DNA of 64,000 nt from JBGPQJ01 sp963709295 (GCA_963709295.1 CAVPVW010000004.1:186001-250000); one strand, 5' to 3'. Shown: positions 18,376 to 28,823, counted from the first letter of the stretch. Notes: generated from the sequence alone by a model not told the origin. Numbers and translations are program-made.

Positions 18376-18608
18376 GCTCCCCCCGCCTACCCTGCTGGCG
18401 CAGGCCAGCAGGGTAGGCGGGGGCTTCTACGGACTTACACCGATGCTATGCCGCCCCATAGCAATTAGCGGAGCTCTCTCTTGGATATGTTGAGTGTTTT
18501 ATAGGGTGGACTTCCCGCCCCAACCAGCAACATTCAGTTTTTTAAAGAGCCGCAGTGGACTTGCGCTGAGTTTTTTCAACTTCTGTCGCTTCGTGCGTCC
18601 ACTCGTTT
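18376..18608 (-). ncRNA. Candidate HEARO / IscB-type omega RNA (orphan)
   Basis: On the minus strand a TATAAT (18615-18620) lies just upstream of a highly structured stretch. Pairings seen: 18597-18603 with 18554-18560 (7 bp); a ATGTTG/CAACAT pairing; a GCTATG-GGGCGG-CATAGC hairpin (18445-18462); and a 19-bp terminal hairpin (18380-18398 with 18405-18423). Single-stranded motifs GGGCGGGAAGTCCACCC and GTGTAAGTCCGTAGAAGCCC resemble, from memory, the HEARO RNAs that guide IscB nucleases. No iscB gene follows it, so it would be an orphan copy. Structure is seen directly; the family assignment is inference. Promoter to hairpin spans about 240 nt. Confidence 0.5.
18380..18423. repeat. 19-bp perfect palindrome with 6-nt loop
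   Basis: Arms at 18380-18398 and 18405-18423 pair without mismatch and are very GC-rich. On the minus strand this would be the 3'-terminal hairpin of the candidate HEARO RNA; no T-run follows it. The core CCTGCGCCAGCAGG of this palindrome recurs at 18676-18689 inside the orphan TnpB-element end. Confidence 0.8.
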
Positions 18609-18645
18609 GCTTTGATTATAGCACAAATATTCTAAGAAAGGGAAC

Positions 18646-18751
18646 GCCTTGTATCCCCAATGCTGCCCGTGCTGACCTGCGCCAGCAGGACAGTGAAGCA
18701 GGGGGCTTTACCCCCGTGAGATCCGGGGGTTACGGCGCTATTTTGGTAAAA
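18646..18751 (-). repeat. Orphan copy of the TnpB-element left end
   Basis: About 106 bp that match, in reverse orientation, the sequence just upstream of the tnpB gene at 58016-58090. Shared blocks include GCCTTGTATCCCCA, AGCAGGGGGCTTTACCCCCG, CCGGGGGTT and GGTAAAA. The orphan differs by an inserted palindromic stretch around CCTGCGCCAGCAGG where the other copy reads CTGCTTA. No transposase or tnpB lies next to it, so it is a solo end or short non-autonomous relative. Confidence 0.75.
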
Positions 18752-18815
18752 TAGATTGTATAATTCGGACAAATTACCTCTTGATTTATCAGAATATTTG
18801 TTCTATAATCGAGCA

Positions 18816-18977
18816 GTACTTGTTTAGCGTGTCAAAAAATGCCCCATATATGGTGCTAACTTGCCGTTCTACGATTCTGATGTTACAGCTACGTCCAGTA
18901 TATATAGTGATTAATCGGCTGTCTGCAATCTAGGTCCCATATATACTGGAATTTCATCATCAGAGCTAAACAAGTAC
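18816..18977. repeat. MITE-like nested inverted repeat
   Basis: A 13-bp perfect inverted repeat, GTACTTGTTTAGC at 18816-18828 and its complement at 18965-18977, bounds a 162-bp A+T-rich unit. Inside it another 12-bp inverted repeat pairs 18894-18905 with 18939-18950 (around CCAGTATATAT). No open frame. It ends about 90 nt before a gene with a strong ribosome site (AGGAGG before 19071), so it could affect that gene's promoter. Size and termini fit a miniature inverted-repeat element. Confidence 0.55.
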
Positions 18978-19070
18978 ATCGAGCAAGTTTGGAGTTCATG
19001 GATATCGACAAGATCGTTGAGAAGATGACCTCTGTAAACAATCCATCAAGTCGTTTTATTAGGAGGACCC

Positions 19071-19562
19071 ATGCAACCTATCAGACCGTGTTTATGGTTC
19101 GATCACCAGGCTGAAGACGCCGCCAAGCTCTATACGTCGATCTTCAAGAACTCCAGGATCTTCGATGTTACCCGCTACGGCAAGGAAGGATTTGAGATTC
19201 ACGGCCGCCCCGAAGGCAGCGTGTTGACTGTTGAGTTCGAGCTGGATGGCCAATTGTTCATAGCGATGAATGGCGGGCCGGCATTCAAGTTCAATGAGGC
19301 TGTGTCATTCGAGATTCGCTGCACCACCCAGGAGGAAGTGGATCACTACTGGAGCAAGCTCACAGAAGGCGGCGACGTCGATGCCCAACAATGCGGCTGG
19401 CTCAAAGACAAGTTCGGCGTATCGTGGCAGGTGACACCTCAGGTGCTGGTCGACTTGATAAGCGACCCGGATCGCGAGAAGGCCGGGCGCGTGATGAATG
19501 CCATGCTCCAGATGAAAAAGATTGATATCGCCGGGTTGCAGCGCGCTTATGAGGCAAAATGA
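19071..19562 (+). CDS. VOC-family (PhnB / 3-demethylubiquinone methyltransferase-like) protein
   Basis: 163 residues in one frame, start supported by AGGAGGACCC directly before the ATG. The sequence PCLWFDHQAEDAAKLYTSIFKNS and the later CGWLKDKFGVSWQVTP are hallmarks of the PhnB-like branch of the vicinal-oxygen-chelate superfamily. Despite the database name, members are not shown to be methyltransferases; most are small dimeric proteins of unknown ligand. The stop overlaps the next start (ATGA), so it is cotranscribed and coupled with the DUF3224 gene. Confidence 0.9.
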   Translation: MQPIRPCLWFDHQAEDAAKLYTSIFKNSRIFDVTRYGKEGFEIHGRPEGSVLTVEFELDGQLFIAMNGGPAFKFNEAVSFEIRCTTQEEVDHYWSKLTEGGDVDAQQCGWLKDKFGVSWQVTPQVLVDLISDPDREKAGRVMNAMLQMKKIDIAGLQRAYEAK

Positions 19563-19954
19563 AAACGACTGGAAAGGCATCCTTTAAAGCCACCACCTGG
19601 GAAGAAACGCCTTACGCGGAAATCGACGGCGGGCGCAAAATGACCCGCGTCCATGCGATTTTTACTTATGAGGGCGACATCGAAGGAGAAGGCACCGTTG
19701 ATTACCTGATGGCCTACAGCCCGGACGGAACGGGAAACTTCGTCGGGTTGGAACACATTGTTGGAAGCGTCAACGGAAAGTCAGGCAGCTTTGTCGCCCA
19801 GCATACTGGCACCTTCGACCCCAAAGCGGTTCATACACATTGGGTCTTCGTTCCCGGCCTGGGCACGGCCGCATTGGAAGGAATCACCGGTAGTGGACAT
19901 CAGAAATTGGAAGGCCACGGACCTTATCCATTTGATTTTGAATATAATATTTAA
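19559..19954 (+). CDS. DUF3224-family protein
   Basis: 131 residues. The start overlaps the stop of the VOC-family gene. The sequence contains the family's pattern of a short beta-barrel: GKASFKATTWEETPY, then GRKMTRVHAIFTYEGDIEGE and GLEHIVGSVNGKSGSFVAQH, ending in GSGHQKLEGHGPYPFDFEY. DUF3224 proteins are small cytoplasmic barrels without assigned activity. Often found beside VOC-fold or PhnB-like genes, as here. Function unknown. Confidence 0.85.
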   Translation: MKTTGKASFKATTWEETPYAEIDGGRKMTRVHAIFTYEGDIEGEGTVDYLMAYSPDGTGNFVGLEHIVGSVNGKSGSFVAQHTGTFDPKAVHTHWVFVPGLGTAALEGITGSGHQKLEGHGPYPFDFEYNI

Positions 19955-19966
19955 CGGGAGAAAGCC

Positions 19967-21078
<1,112 letters not shown>

Positions 21079-21082
<4 letters not shown>

Positions 21083-21375
21083 TCCGCGTCGTGCTCCCTT
21101 TTCATTTACAGCAACTGGCGAATTCCGGCCGGGAGGTGGAACTGCAGGTGGATGGTCCGGTCACTCAGCGTTCCATCCTCGATGCCCTCGAGGCGCGCTA
21201 CCCTGTTCTGCGTGGGACCGTCCGCGATCAGGCCACACTGGAACGGCGGGCTTTTATCCGTTTTTTCGCTTGCGGGGAGGACCTCTCTCACGAATCGCCC
21301 GATGCGCTGCTGCCCGAGGCCGTGGTCAACGGGACGGAGAAGTTCATGATCGTCGGCGCCATGGCGGGGGGATAG
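21079..21375 (+). CDS. MoaD/ThiS-family protein (second copy)
   Basis: 98 residues with a beta-grasp pattern and a C-terminal AMAGG, the Gly-Gly end of ubiquitin-like sulfur carriers. It is longer than the AOR-linked copy at 10810 and not closely similar to it. The start overlaps the stop of the propeller gene, so they are coupled. No pterin or thiamin gene is nearby. It could carry sulfur or be conjugated, but the sequence alone does not decide. It is followed by a clear terminator. Confidence 0.82.
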
Positions 21376-21401
21376 ACACTCCATTTGGTTATATTCGAAA
21401 A

Positions 21402-21433
21402 ATCACTCCTGATCATCCAGGAGCGATTTTTTA
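21402..21433 (+). terminator. Rho-independent terminator after the 19.07-21.38 kb operon
   Basis: Stem 21402-21411 pairs with 21418-21427 (10 bp, one mismatch), followed by TTTTTTA. It closes the VOC-DUF3224-propeller-MoaD operon just before the convergent acetyltransferase gene. Confidence 0.8.
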
Positions 21434-21443
21434 TTTTCACTCA

Positions 21444-22635
21444 TCAATATTCATCCCAGTGACTCAACATCGGATGCAGGTTGGGGAATAGCACCCGCAC
21501 GAGGGGCTGGGCGAGTCCAGTGCATTCCATTTCCGCCTGGCGGATGATTTCATCCGGTTCGTCCGAGCCGATCAGAAAGCGGGCCGTATCGGCGCCACCG
21601 CGCAGCGAATGGGGAGATGAATCAGCAGGTGTGAGTTCGATTTTTCCATGATTAATGTTGAGCGTTGCTGCTTCCTCCCCGGCATCCAGCAACAGGCTGC
21701 CCTGCCAATTTGCATAACTTGAATCTGCCAGGCGTGATTTCGAGCAGAGGCAGAAGTTTCTGCAGGGTGCTTTTCAGGTTGATGATGCGAACCCGCCAAC
21801 CGGAGATGTCGAAGTAGCGATCCTCGACGATGCAGGCGCCTTTACGTAATAGTTGCAGCGTGGGATGGCGATGCGGCAAGGTAAAAAAGGCCAGGTTATC
21901 GTAATCCCCATTTTTATACAGATCAACCAGGACAGACAACCCTTCCTGCGGGTCGCCAGCAACTTCCAGGCATTGGAGCAATTTTGGATTTTCTTCCGCA
22001 GGCAGGGCGCGGATATATCCTGCGAGCTTTCCTCGTCCGTCGAACCAGGCATGCACGCCGATGTCATCGGGGTAACGCGTCCGATAGGTGGGACGGACAG
22101 CGGTCCCGGTAAAACCCGCATGGGTCTGGTTGTAGAATGCATCCATTTCAGCAATTTGCTCTGCCCTTAATGGCTGGTGTGGTTTGGGCGGATTTGTTTC
22201 GGGGAGTTCATCCAGGTTTACCCGATAGGTGACATAGTTCCATGCTCGGGCATATCCCATTTTGACGTAGTGGCGTCCGCGCAGGATGCTCAGGTCATAC
22301 CCAGCCTGCTTCATCGCGTCGAAGGATTCCCTGGCGGTGGAGTGCATGAGCCCTTGTTTTCGGTAGTCGGGATGGGTCACCACCGCCCCGATGCCTGCCA
22401 CTTTGAGCCGGATTGTTTCGAGCCGCATCGGGTATCCCCATACTCCCCAGTGCTGGACCAGCTTTTCATCATCCAGAACCAGGCGTGAGACATTCCAATC
22501 GTAGTGACTGTTTCCGAAGTAGTTATCGCAGAAGGAATCCACGTATTGGCCGTTGGCAAACACATCGGCGGCGAGTTGACCCATGGCACGCAGATGCGTT
22601 TGGGGATTGGGGGCGACAGGCTGCAGGTGGGTCAT
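21444..22635 (-). CDS. Eis-like GNAT N-acetyltransferase
   Basis: About 395 residues. The N-terminal GNAT domain has IGAVVTHPDYRKQGLMHSTA with the usual acetyl-CoA site, followed by GYDLSILRGRHYVKMGYARA, and a second domain. After a frameshift near 21735 the protein ends in a sterol-carrier-like domain (GSLLLDAGEEAATLNINHG). This two- or three-part layout is that of Eis proteins, which acetylate amines including aminoglycosides, although natural substrates vary. The start at 22635 overlaps the TGA of the upstream acetyltransferase gene. A related Eis-like gene lies at 33457. Confidence 0.82.
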
Positions 22636-23159
22636 GATGGCGCCTGCCTTTTGGGGCGGTCGAGGCGGTGGCGCATCAGGTCTATACCCCAGAGACGGAT
22701 GGTTTCCAGAAGAGTCATCCCGCATTTCTGGATGACTCGCCGAGAGGCAAGATTCTCAGGGTGAACCAATGCGATGATGTGGTCCAGGTCGAAGTGTTTG
22801 AATCCAAACTGGAGCGAGGCGCGGGCTGCCTCGGTGGCGTAGCCCTTACCCCAATGATGCGGCGAGAGCAGGAAACCGACCTCTGTTTCATCCAGTTCCG
22901 GCAGGTATTGCAGACCCACCCAGCCGATGATCTCTTTTTCGCCGTTGGGCAGGAGGCCCCAGTTGCCGTATCCATGCGCGGCCCAGTGTTCTTTCTGACC
23001 TGTGATGAAATTCCCGACCTTCTCGAGAGGCGGCGGGGATGGGTTGGGGAAATACTTGAGGACACCCTCCATCTGATAGATGCCGTGCAGGATGAGGGCA
23101 TCTGCAGGTTCGAGAGGGCGCAGGCTCAGGCGGGGAGTGGTCAGGGAAGGAGTTTCCAT
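22632..23159 (-). CDS. GNAT acetyltransferase, RimJ/RimL type
   Basis: 175 residues, one frame. It has LTTPRLSLRPLEPADALIL at the start, the acetyl-CoA site SPHHWGKGYATEAARASLQF and VHPENLASRRVIQKCGM. The length and motifs are standard for RimJ/RimL acetyltransferases. The stop overlaps the next gene's ATG, and the upstream acetyltransferase gene ends 8 nt away, so it belongs to a four-gene acetyltransferase operon covering 21.4-24.6 kb. Substrate unknown. Confidence 0.9.
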   Translation of the reverse strand: METPSLTTPRLSLRPLEPADALILHGIYQMEGVLKYFPNPSPPPLEKVGNFITGQKEHWAAHGYGNWGLLPNGEKEIIGWVGLQYLPELDETEVGFLLSPHHWGKGYATEAARASLQFGFKHFDLDHIIALVHPENLASRRVIQKCGMTLLETIRLWGIDLMRHRLDRPKRQAPS

Positions 23160-23166
23160 GGTTATC

Positions 23167-24075
23167 CTATGTCAGGTACTTCAAGAAGCATTTGGTGTTG
23201 TACACGTATCGGAAACCAAGCTCTTTGTAAAAGTCCTGGTCTGACCCAACATAGGCAACCGTTGCACCAAGTACCCCGCAGCGGCGGATTCCCTCCAGCA
23301 CGGCAGCCTTGCCCAATCCCATGCGGCGATAAAGCGGGTCGGTGGCGACCGGTTCAACGTAGGCGAACTTTCCGTTCGGCTCGTAGAATGTCCCGCTGAA
23401 AGCGGCAAAATCCTCGTTGGGGGCCTTGACGGCAATCTTCAGGTCGCGCCGGGCTTTGGGGGTATCGAACATTTTGCGGCGGCTTTCGAATTCCTCCTCG
23501 TTCATAGGGACATCCTCCCCGTGATCGAATCCGCGCCACAATACGCGGTGGACTTTGGCCCAGTCGCATTCCTCCGCCAGGCTGGTCAGGCGGAATCCGT
23601 CCGGGAGTGTGATGGACGGGAATGGTTCAGGAATCACAAATTGATACATTGGACGTGTGCGTTCCGGGTCTTTTTCGTAACCGCGTGATTGCACCAATGT
23701 CTGGAATTCCGAATCGTTGTCATTGACGTAGGCACGAAGGTACTTCCGTCCATCCTTGTCGGAAATCCCGGTTAGATTGGATTCTGCATGGTCGAGCATT
23801 TCATTTCGCAGATGGTGGTAAGCAGGGTGGAACTCAAAGAAAGCCTCGCCAAGTATTGACTCGTAATGGGCGACTGCGACGATTTCCCCGTTATCTTCCC
23901 AAACTCCGATTTTTTGCAGAGATGCTCTATCCAGGTAGGGATGGCCGTGCATGTATTCCCAGGCAGGTTCGATCCAGTTTCCGTCCGCATTATTGGGAGG
24001 GTAATGCGCGATGAGGAAGTCGCTCACGCGAGTGTAGTCGTTGGCATGGTGGTAGTGGCGGAATTTGATGGTCAT
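23167..24075 (-). CDS. Tandem GNAT acetyltransferase
   Basis: About 302 residues starting MTIKFRHYHHANDY at 24075, with GAGGAAAATT upstream; a longer frame to 24114 has no ribosome site. Two GNAT-like halves: the N-terminal one is degenerate, the C-terminal one has EPVATDPLYRRMGLGKAAVL with the acetyl-CoA P-loop and ends KELGFRYVYNTKCFLKYL. The same two-domain build occurs in the gene at 29529. Substrate unknown; it may act on a small amine or toxin. Confidence 0.82.
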   Translation of the reverse strand: MTIKFRHYHHANDYTRVSDFLIAHYPPNNADGNWIEPAWEYMHGHPYLDRASLQKIGVWEDNGEIVAVAHYESILGEAFFEFHPAYHHLRNEMLDHAESNLTGISDKDGRKYLRAYVNDNDSEFQTLVQSRGYEKDPERTRPMYQFVIPEPFPSITLPDGFRLTSLAEECDWAKVHRVLWRGFDHGEDVPMNEEEFESRRKMFDTPKARRDLKIAVKAPNEDFAAFSGTFYEPNGKFAYVEPVATDPLYRRMGLGKAAVLEGIRRCGVLGATVAYVGSDQDFYKELGFRYVYNTKCFLKYLT

Positions 24076-24101
24076 GAAATTTTCCTCGCTGCGGTGAGAT
24101 G

Positions 24102-24635
24102 TTATAGCTTGCATACCAGGTGAATATCTTCCGGTTCAAGCTCAAACAATTCCGGGTCGGGTTCGTCAGCGACCACGGCACCCAGATTTAAATAGAAGTT
24201 TACCGTGTTCTCGGAAGGCGTTGCCGAAATATAGAGCTGTTTCGCGCCTCGTTTGCGGGCTTCTTCACTGGCCAGGTCAAACAACTTCCTGCCCAGACCC
24301 TGCTTCCGGTAATCCCTGCTGACGTGCAGGAATTTTAACTGGAGTTGGTCCTTATCTTTTCCGATGAGTTTATTGTCCAGGATGGCGACACCCACCAGCC
24401 TTGCCTCTTCAAACGCGCCATGGAACCATCCACCCCGGTCGAAGGATTTGTAAAGGAGCGGAGTATAAATTTCCGCTTCACCGGGCGGCCAGCCCTGCAT
24501 GTCGTAATACTCGGGCTTGAGGAGAAGGCTTCCCTGCTCGAGATGGTAGACATTCTCGATCACCTCGCGCCGGTCGATGGACCAGATATTCTCGATTTCG
24601 TTTCGGTCTAAATCGCGAATGGTAAACATGGGCAT
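24102..24635 (-). CDS. GNAT acetyltransferase
   Basis: About 177 residues. The acetyl-CoA site is LHVSRDYRKQGLGRKLFDLA, followed by ISATPSENTVNFYLNLGAVV, the C-terminal alpha4 signature of GNAT proteins. The start is either MPMFTIRDLD at 24635 or the Met two codons later; neither has a clear ribosome site. It is the first gene of the acetyltransferase run 24.6 to 21.4 kb and lies 26 nt before the tandem GNAT gene. Substrate unknown. Confidence 0.85.
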   Translation of the reverse strand: MPMFTIRDLDRNEIENIWSIDRREVIENVYHLEQGSLLLKPEYYDMQGWPPGEAEIYTPLLYKSFDRGGWFHGAFEEARLVGVAILDNKLIGKDKDQLQLKFLHVSRDYRKQGLGRKLFDLASEEARKRGAKQLYISATPSENTVNFYLNLGAVVADEPDPELFELEPEDIHLVCKL

Positions 24636-24661
24636 CCAGGGATGGCACACTCAGCTCAACC

Positions 24662-26424
24662 TCATGGGCATAATGGAAGTATCTTGTCCGTCTCTTTCAA
24701 TGCCGCATCCCAGGTGAATTCACGGTTGTCGCTGAAGTAGTAGTAGGTGATGCCGTTTGGGAATAGAGCCACCACGTTGCCGCTGACGCCGAGCATCTGA
24801 GGCACCCAGAATTCGCACGCATACCCGTCCGAGGGTGTGTAGCGATTGGCCCAGAAGGAATTGTTGTACCTGCGCTGGCTGTCAATTTGCACCCCGCGGT
24901 CATTCGCATCCTGATGCAGGGCAGCGGCCAGCAGGCCGGGATGGAGGATCTGCTCGCCATCGATTTTCCCGCCATCGGCGATCAGGAAGGTGCCAATCTT
25001 GGCAAGGTCATCCGGGATCCACCACTGGCCGTAACCGCCTTCGGCCTGACCCTGCCAGCCGTTGTCGGCAGTGCGCATGGAGGTGTAGGCGCCGGGGCCA
25101 AGTTCGAGTGGGCGATAAATTTCATCCACCACGAACTGATAGATATCTGCCTCCGCGCCTGATTGTGATTGCAGGTAGTTGTGCAGGGCGCGGGTCAGGA
25201 TGAAGGTGTCGCTGGTGCGGTAAACCCAGAGGGTTCCCGGCTCTGCTTTGTGCGGTGCGCTGAAGGCCTCTTTGATGCGTTCCGAGTATGGCTGCGCACC
25301 GAAAAATTCACCCATTTCCGTGCTGTCATCATCCGTCATGAAGCCGGGAGAGACATAGTTCCCGGTGGACATGTCAAGGGCGTGATTGAACGTCACCCTC
25401 TCCCAATCACCGGGGCTGTCAGCGACTTCGGGGACGTAATCCTTGATGAGCAGGTCCGCGACCTCCACGCCGTATATTTGTGCCAGGCGCATCAACGCCA
25501 CACTGACGAAGGCGGATTTGGCGGTTGAGTAGGAGGTGGCACGCATCGATTCGCAGAAGGGGTAGATGCCGAAGCGGGTCCGGCAGCCGCCGAGGTAGTT
25601 GACCCCGTTCACGGCGACCCCGTACCAGGTCATGTGCTCGGGGGTCACGCCGCGCTCCGAAGGCGGAGATGTCCACGCCGGGATAATCCTCGGCCAGCGC
25701 TTCGATGGGCTTGACCGGCATCCGCGCGGCCAACTCGGCGGCGAAATCCGCCCGGATCGTTTCGGATCCCGCGACGGGTCCCGCGTGATACGACGCGTCC
25801 AGCAACCCCCAGAGATTCGCGCGGGTGTAAGAGGTTGTCTCCTGCGTAACCTGGTACCAGACCTTCGAGACTTGCCCGTCATCGAATAGGAAGGTCAACG
25901 TGCCATTGAAGGTGGCATTGCCGCCCTTTACGCTCAGTGCGAAGGGCAGCGAGGCGCGAGAAAAGCCGCCGTCGCCCGCTTCCTGCCAGACACGCCCCGG
26001 TTCCAGGTGGAGATTCCACTGAGGATGGTCTGCGATGATCAAGCCGCGTTGGACGGGAATCAGCCAGCCGTCCGCCTGCACGAACTCGAAGTCGAACTCC
26101 GGCAGGGAGGCATATTCCGTCCCCAGTTCACCGCGCAAGACCTCGATTTGACCGCTCCCGTTTTCCCCGATCAGTTCCAGGCGGCCTTCGAAGGTGTGCG
26201 CGGCAGGCGCGGCATCCTCGGGCGGGGTCAGGGCGGATTCGTCCACTGGCGAGTTGAATTCGAAGCCGTTGAGCAGCGCATCAGCGGTCAGCAGTGTTCG
26301 TCCGGAATCAGGGGATGCCTGGGGGGACTTCGGCAGGCCGGGGGTGGGCTGTGCGGGGACGGGCGTGCTGCAGGCGGTGACCACGACCGTCAAAATTACA
26401 ACAAGAACGATTTTCCTTTTTCAA
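24662..26424 (-). CDS. Lipoprotein serine hydrolase (class C beta-lactamase fold)
   Basis: About 585 residues across a frameshift near 25665. The N-terminus is a lipoprotein signal (KRKIVLVVILTVVVTAC, lipobox VTAC), then about 200 residues of beta-rich sequence without a recognised domain, then a serine-hydrolase domain with the S-x-x-K motif STAKSAFVSV and YRTSD at the second active-site position. Such proteins include esterases and D-aminopeptidases; resistance to beta-lactams is not implied. The proposed TTG start at 26424 overlaps the TGA of the upstream gene. The A-run just after it has one base too many for the frame. Surface-anchored by inference. Confidence 0.78.
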
Positions 26425-27402
26425 TGCATTTTCCCCATTGGCACATCCGGCAGGTGAATGGCAAACCGGCAGCGGGAATCACCCTGCAGTACCGATTCTA
26501 AAACTTCCGCTTTAATTTTCTGATCGAGTGCGGCCTCCCAGGGTTTTTTATGAAACCCGGCGCTGCAATTGCAAAAGATGGGGGCGACCTTCTCTCCGCT
26601 TTTGACCGCTTCGCGCGCCCAGGGGCAGTGACAGAAGTGATAGCGCTTCAGGGTTGGGTTGGTCTCAACCAGGTAATCCTTGGTGTTGAATGGGATTTTC
26701 GTCTCGTAGACGACATTTCCCACCCGCACCCCTCCGCCGATCTCCGGGTCATTGCGGACGAAATTCAGCACTTCCTCCGTGACTTCCTGGGCGAAGAAAA
26801 GACTCCCCTCGCGCTGGCAGGCCTCCAACTCCGCAACGAATTTCTGTTTCTTTCGGGCGATGTAATCGTCCACATCTGTGCTGGATAGATACAGCTCACG
26901 CTCTTTCGAGAAATACTCATCCGGCAGGTCGCGCAGGCAATCGGAAAGGAACTCCCGGCAAGCTTCCTCACCGACGGCCTGCTGCAACCGCTCGATGACC
27001 GGGTGCATGTACTTTGGCTTTTCTGGTGTCGGGATGCCGAAGGGCGCCACGCCAATCCCGGCGAAGACCTCGTCCCGCAGGGATTTGCCAAACCGTTCCG
27101 CGACCCGTTCGTACAGGTTCTCCTGCGCCTCGCCGCCGTCAAGCGATTCAAGAAAAGCAACAAAGACAACATCATTTTTGATGAACAATCCATATCGTGC
27201 GAGCGTAATGAAGTTCTCCTCTGTGTTCTGTCCCTCGTCGATGAGCTTTCCTCGAGAATGCCCAGGCGGTCTCAGTTGAAAATCCGCTGCTGGAGTTTTG
27301 GGCAACCTGTTCGAACCGTTCCGCCAGCGCCAACGCGGAATCCATTTTATCGGGGGGCACTTTACGCCCTTCCAGCATGACGCGAAATCCTTGTTTGTCC
27401 AT
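26421..27402 (-). CDS. Conserved cytoplasmic protein with Cys-rich C-terminus (DUF6144-like)
   Basis: About 325 residues, start MDKQGFRVMLEGR at 27402 with AAAGGA upstream. A frameshift near 27262 joins the first 45 residues to the rest. The C-terminal third has a strongly conserved-looking cluster, HFCHCPWAREAVKSG and FCNCSAGFHKKPWEAAL, which could bind a metal or an iron-sulfur cluster. From memory this resembles a domain of unknown function listed as DUF6144; I cannot confirm it. No membrane segment. The stop overlaps the downstream lipoprotein hydrolase start. Confidence 0.6.
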
Positions 27403-27415
27403 AATCAATCCTTTC

Positions 27416-28822
27416 CTACGTGATCGCTGCCAGCATGTTCGTCACAGTGACACTTTCAGGGGCAATGGTCAGGGCATGACGGAGAATCTGTTCTGCCTGT
27501 TCGCGATGCCCTAATTTAAGGGAAATTCTCGCTTGAATGACAAGTGATCCGAGGCTTTTTGGGAACACTTTCAAGTTCAATTCCAGAATTTCCAATGCCA
27601 GTTCGAACCTTTGAACAGACATCATCTGGTAGACCAGTGAGATTAGTTCATAATCCTCTTTAAAGTAATCGGGGTCATCCTTGATTTCCGCATAACGTGC
27701 ATACGCCGCCTGTATGCCGCCGATCTGCAGTGCCTGGCTAATGGGAACCATCCAGGAGACAGCGCCGGGCTGCGGTTCCTGCCCGAGCATGGCACATAGG
27801 ACAGCCTTTAGAGCCATCTCGTGCGCCGAAGACTCATCATTGCAAAGAATGATCATCCCGGCGTCGATCTCCGGCAGCAGGGCCAGGAAACAGGTCCAGC
27901 CGAAACCTCCACCGCCGTGTCCTACGGTCCGGACCCCTTCGAAGTGCCCCAGCGTCCAACCCAGCCCCATTTCTTCGCGGAAAGGAGGAGAACCTCGTTT
28001 GGCCGCAGGAGTCCACATCAGGTCATAACTGGCGGGCGTGAGAATACGCTGCTGATTGTAGATGCCGCGCTTCAGGCAGGTGATGGCCCAATGGCACATC
28101 TCAGTTACGGATGAGTGCAGGAAGCTCGCCGGGGCATCCGCTCGATGATAGGGGAAGATGGGATTGACGATCATCTGGGGGACGCGCAGATGCGGCACGG
28201 CCAGGTGGTGCCTGTGCACATCGGATGGAAAAAAGGTGCTGTCAGGCATTCCGGCTGGCCGCATGATCCGCTCCTGCATAAAAGCTTCAAATGGTTGCCC
28301 GGAAATTCTGGAGATCAGAAAACCCAGGACATTGTAGGCAATATTGCTGTAGGCGAAGCGCTCGCCCGGCGCGGCGATCATCTTGCGGTCGGACAGGGCT
28401 CGGACGTATCGTTCTGCCGCACCTTCATCATATTCGGGATGCGCAACCAGTTCGTTGTATTCATCCTCGTCCATATCCGGCATGCCGGAAGTATGGCTGA
28501 GCATTTGCCGGAGGGTGATCTGCCGGTAGCGGTCGTCATCCAGTCGGAAATCGGGCAGGTATCGGATGAGCGGGGCATCGAGTTCGAGCCTGCCCAGCTC
28601 GACGAGTTGCAGGACGGCGCTGGCGACGAAACACTTGGCGATAGATGCCAGGCTGAAGATCGAATCGGGCGTGACCGGCGCTCGCGTTTCCAGGCTTTGC
28701 ACTCCAAATCCGCGGGCGTAGACGATCTCTTTATGTTCAACGATTCCCACCGCCAGTCCTGGGACGCCCCACAGAGCGATGATCTTTTCGAGTACGGCGT
28801 CAAGTTTGGGATCAGGTTTCAT
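27416..28822 (-). CDS. Serine hydrolase (class C beta-lactamase fold) with helical C-terminal domain
   Basis: About 468 residues in one frame from MKPDPKLDAVLEK at 28822, one nt after the stop of the methyltransferase gene. Active-site motifs: SLASIAKCF (S-x-x-K), FAYSNIAYN (Y-x-N) and VGHGGGGFG (KTG equivalent). No signal peptide, so it should be cytoplasmic. The last 110 residues are helical and look TPR-like (LALEILELNLKVFPKSLGSL, HREQAEQILRHALTIAPES). Family members are peptidases or esterases. Substrate unknown. Confidence 0.87.
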   Translation of the reverse strand: MKPDPKLDAVLEKIIALWGVPGLAVGIVEHKEIVYARGFGVQSLETRAPVTPDSIFSLASIAKCFVASAVLQLVELGRLELDAPLIRYLPDFRLDDDRYRQITLRQMLSHTSGMPDMDEDEYNELVAHPEYDEGAAERYVRALSDRKMIAAPGERFAYSNIAYNVLGFLISRISGQPFEAFMQERIMRPAGMPDSTFFPSDVHRHHLAVPHLRVPQMIVNPIFPYHRADAPASFLHSSVTEMCHWAITCLKRGIYNQQRILTPASYDLMWTPAAKRGSPPFREEMGLGWTLGHFEGVRTVGHGGGGFGWTCFLALLPEIDAGMIILCNDESSAHEMALKAVLCAMLGQEPQPGAVSWMVPISQALQIGGIQAAYARYAEIKDDPDYFKEDYELISLVYQMMSVQRFELALEILELNLKVFPKSLGSLVIQARISLKLGHREQAEQILRHALTIAPESVTVTNMLAAIT

Positions 28823-28823
28823 A

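Noticed and set aside
18283..18468. Plus-strand open frame across the HEARO-like region
   Set aside because: Its second half translates the 19-bp palindrome. There is no ribosome site and the opposite strand has convincing RNA structure.
24662..26424. Calling the class-C-fold hydrolases antibiotic-resistance beta-lactamases
   Set aside because: The S-x-x-K, Y and third-box motifs are those of the wider esterase and peptidase family. Nothing in the sequence shows beta-lactam specificity.
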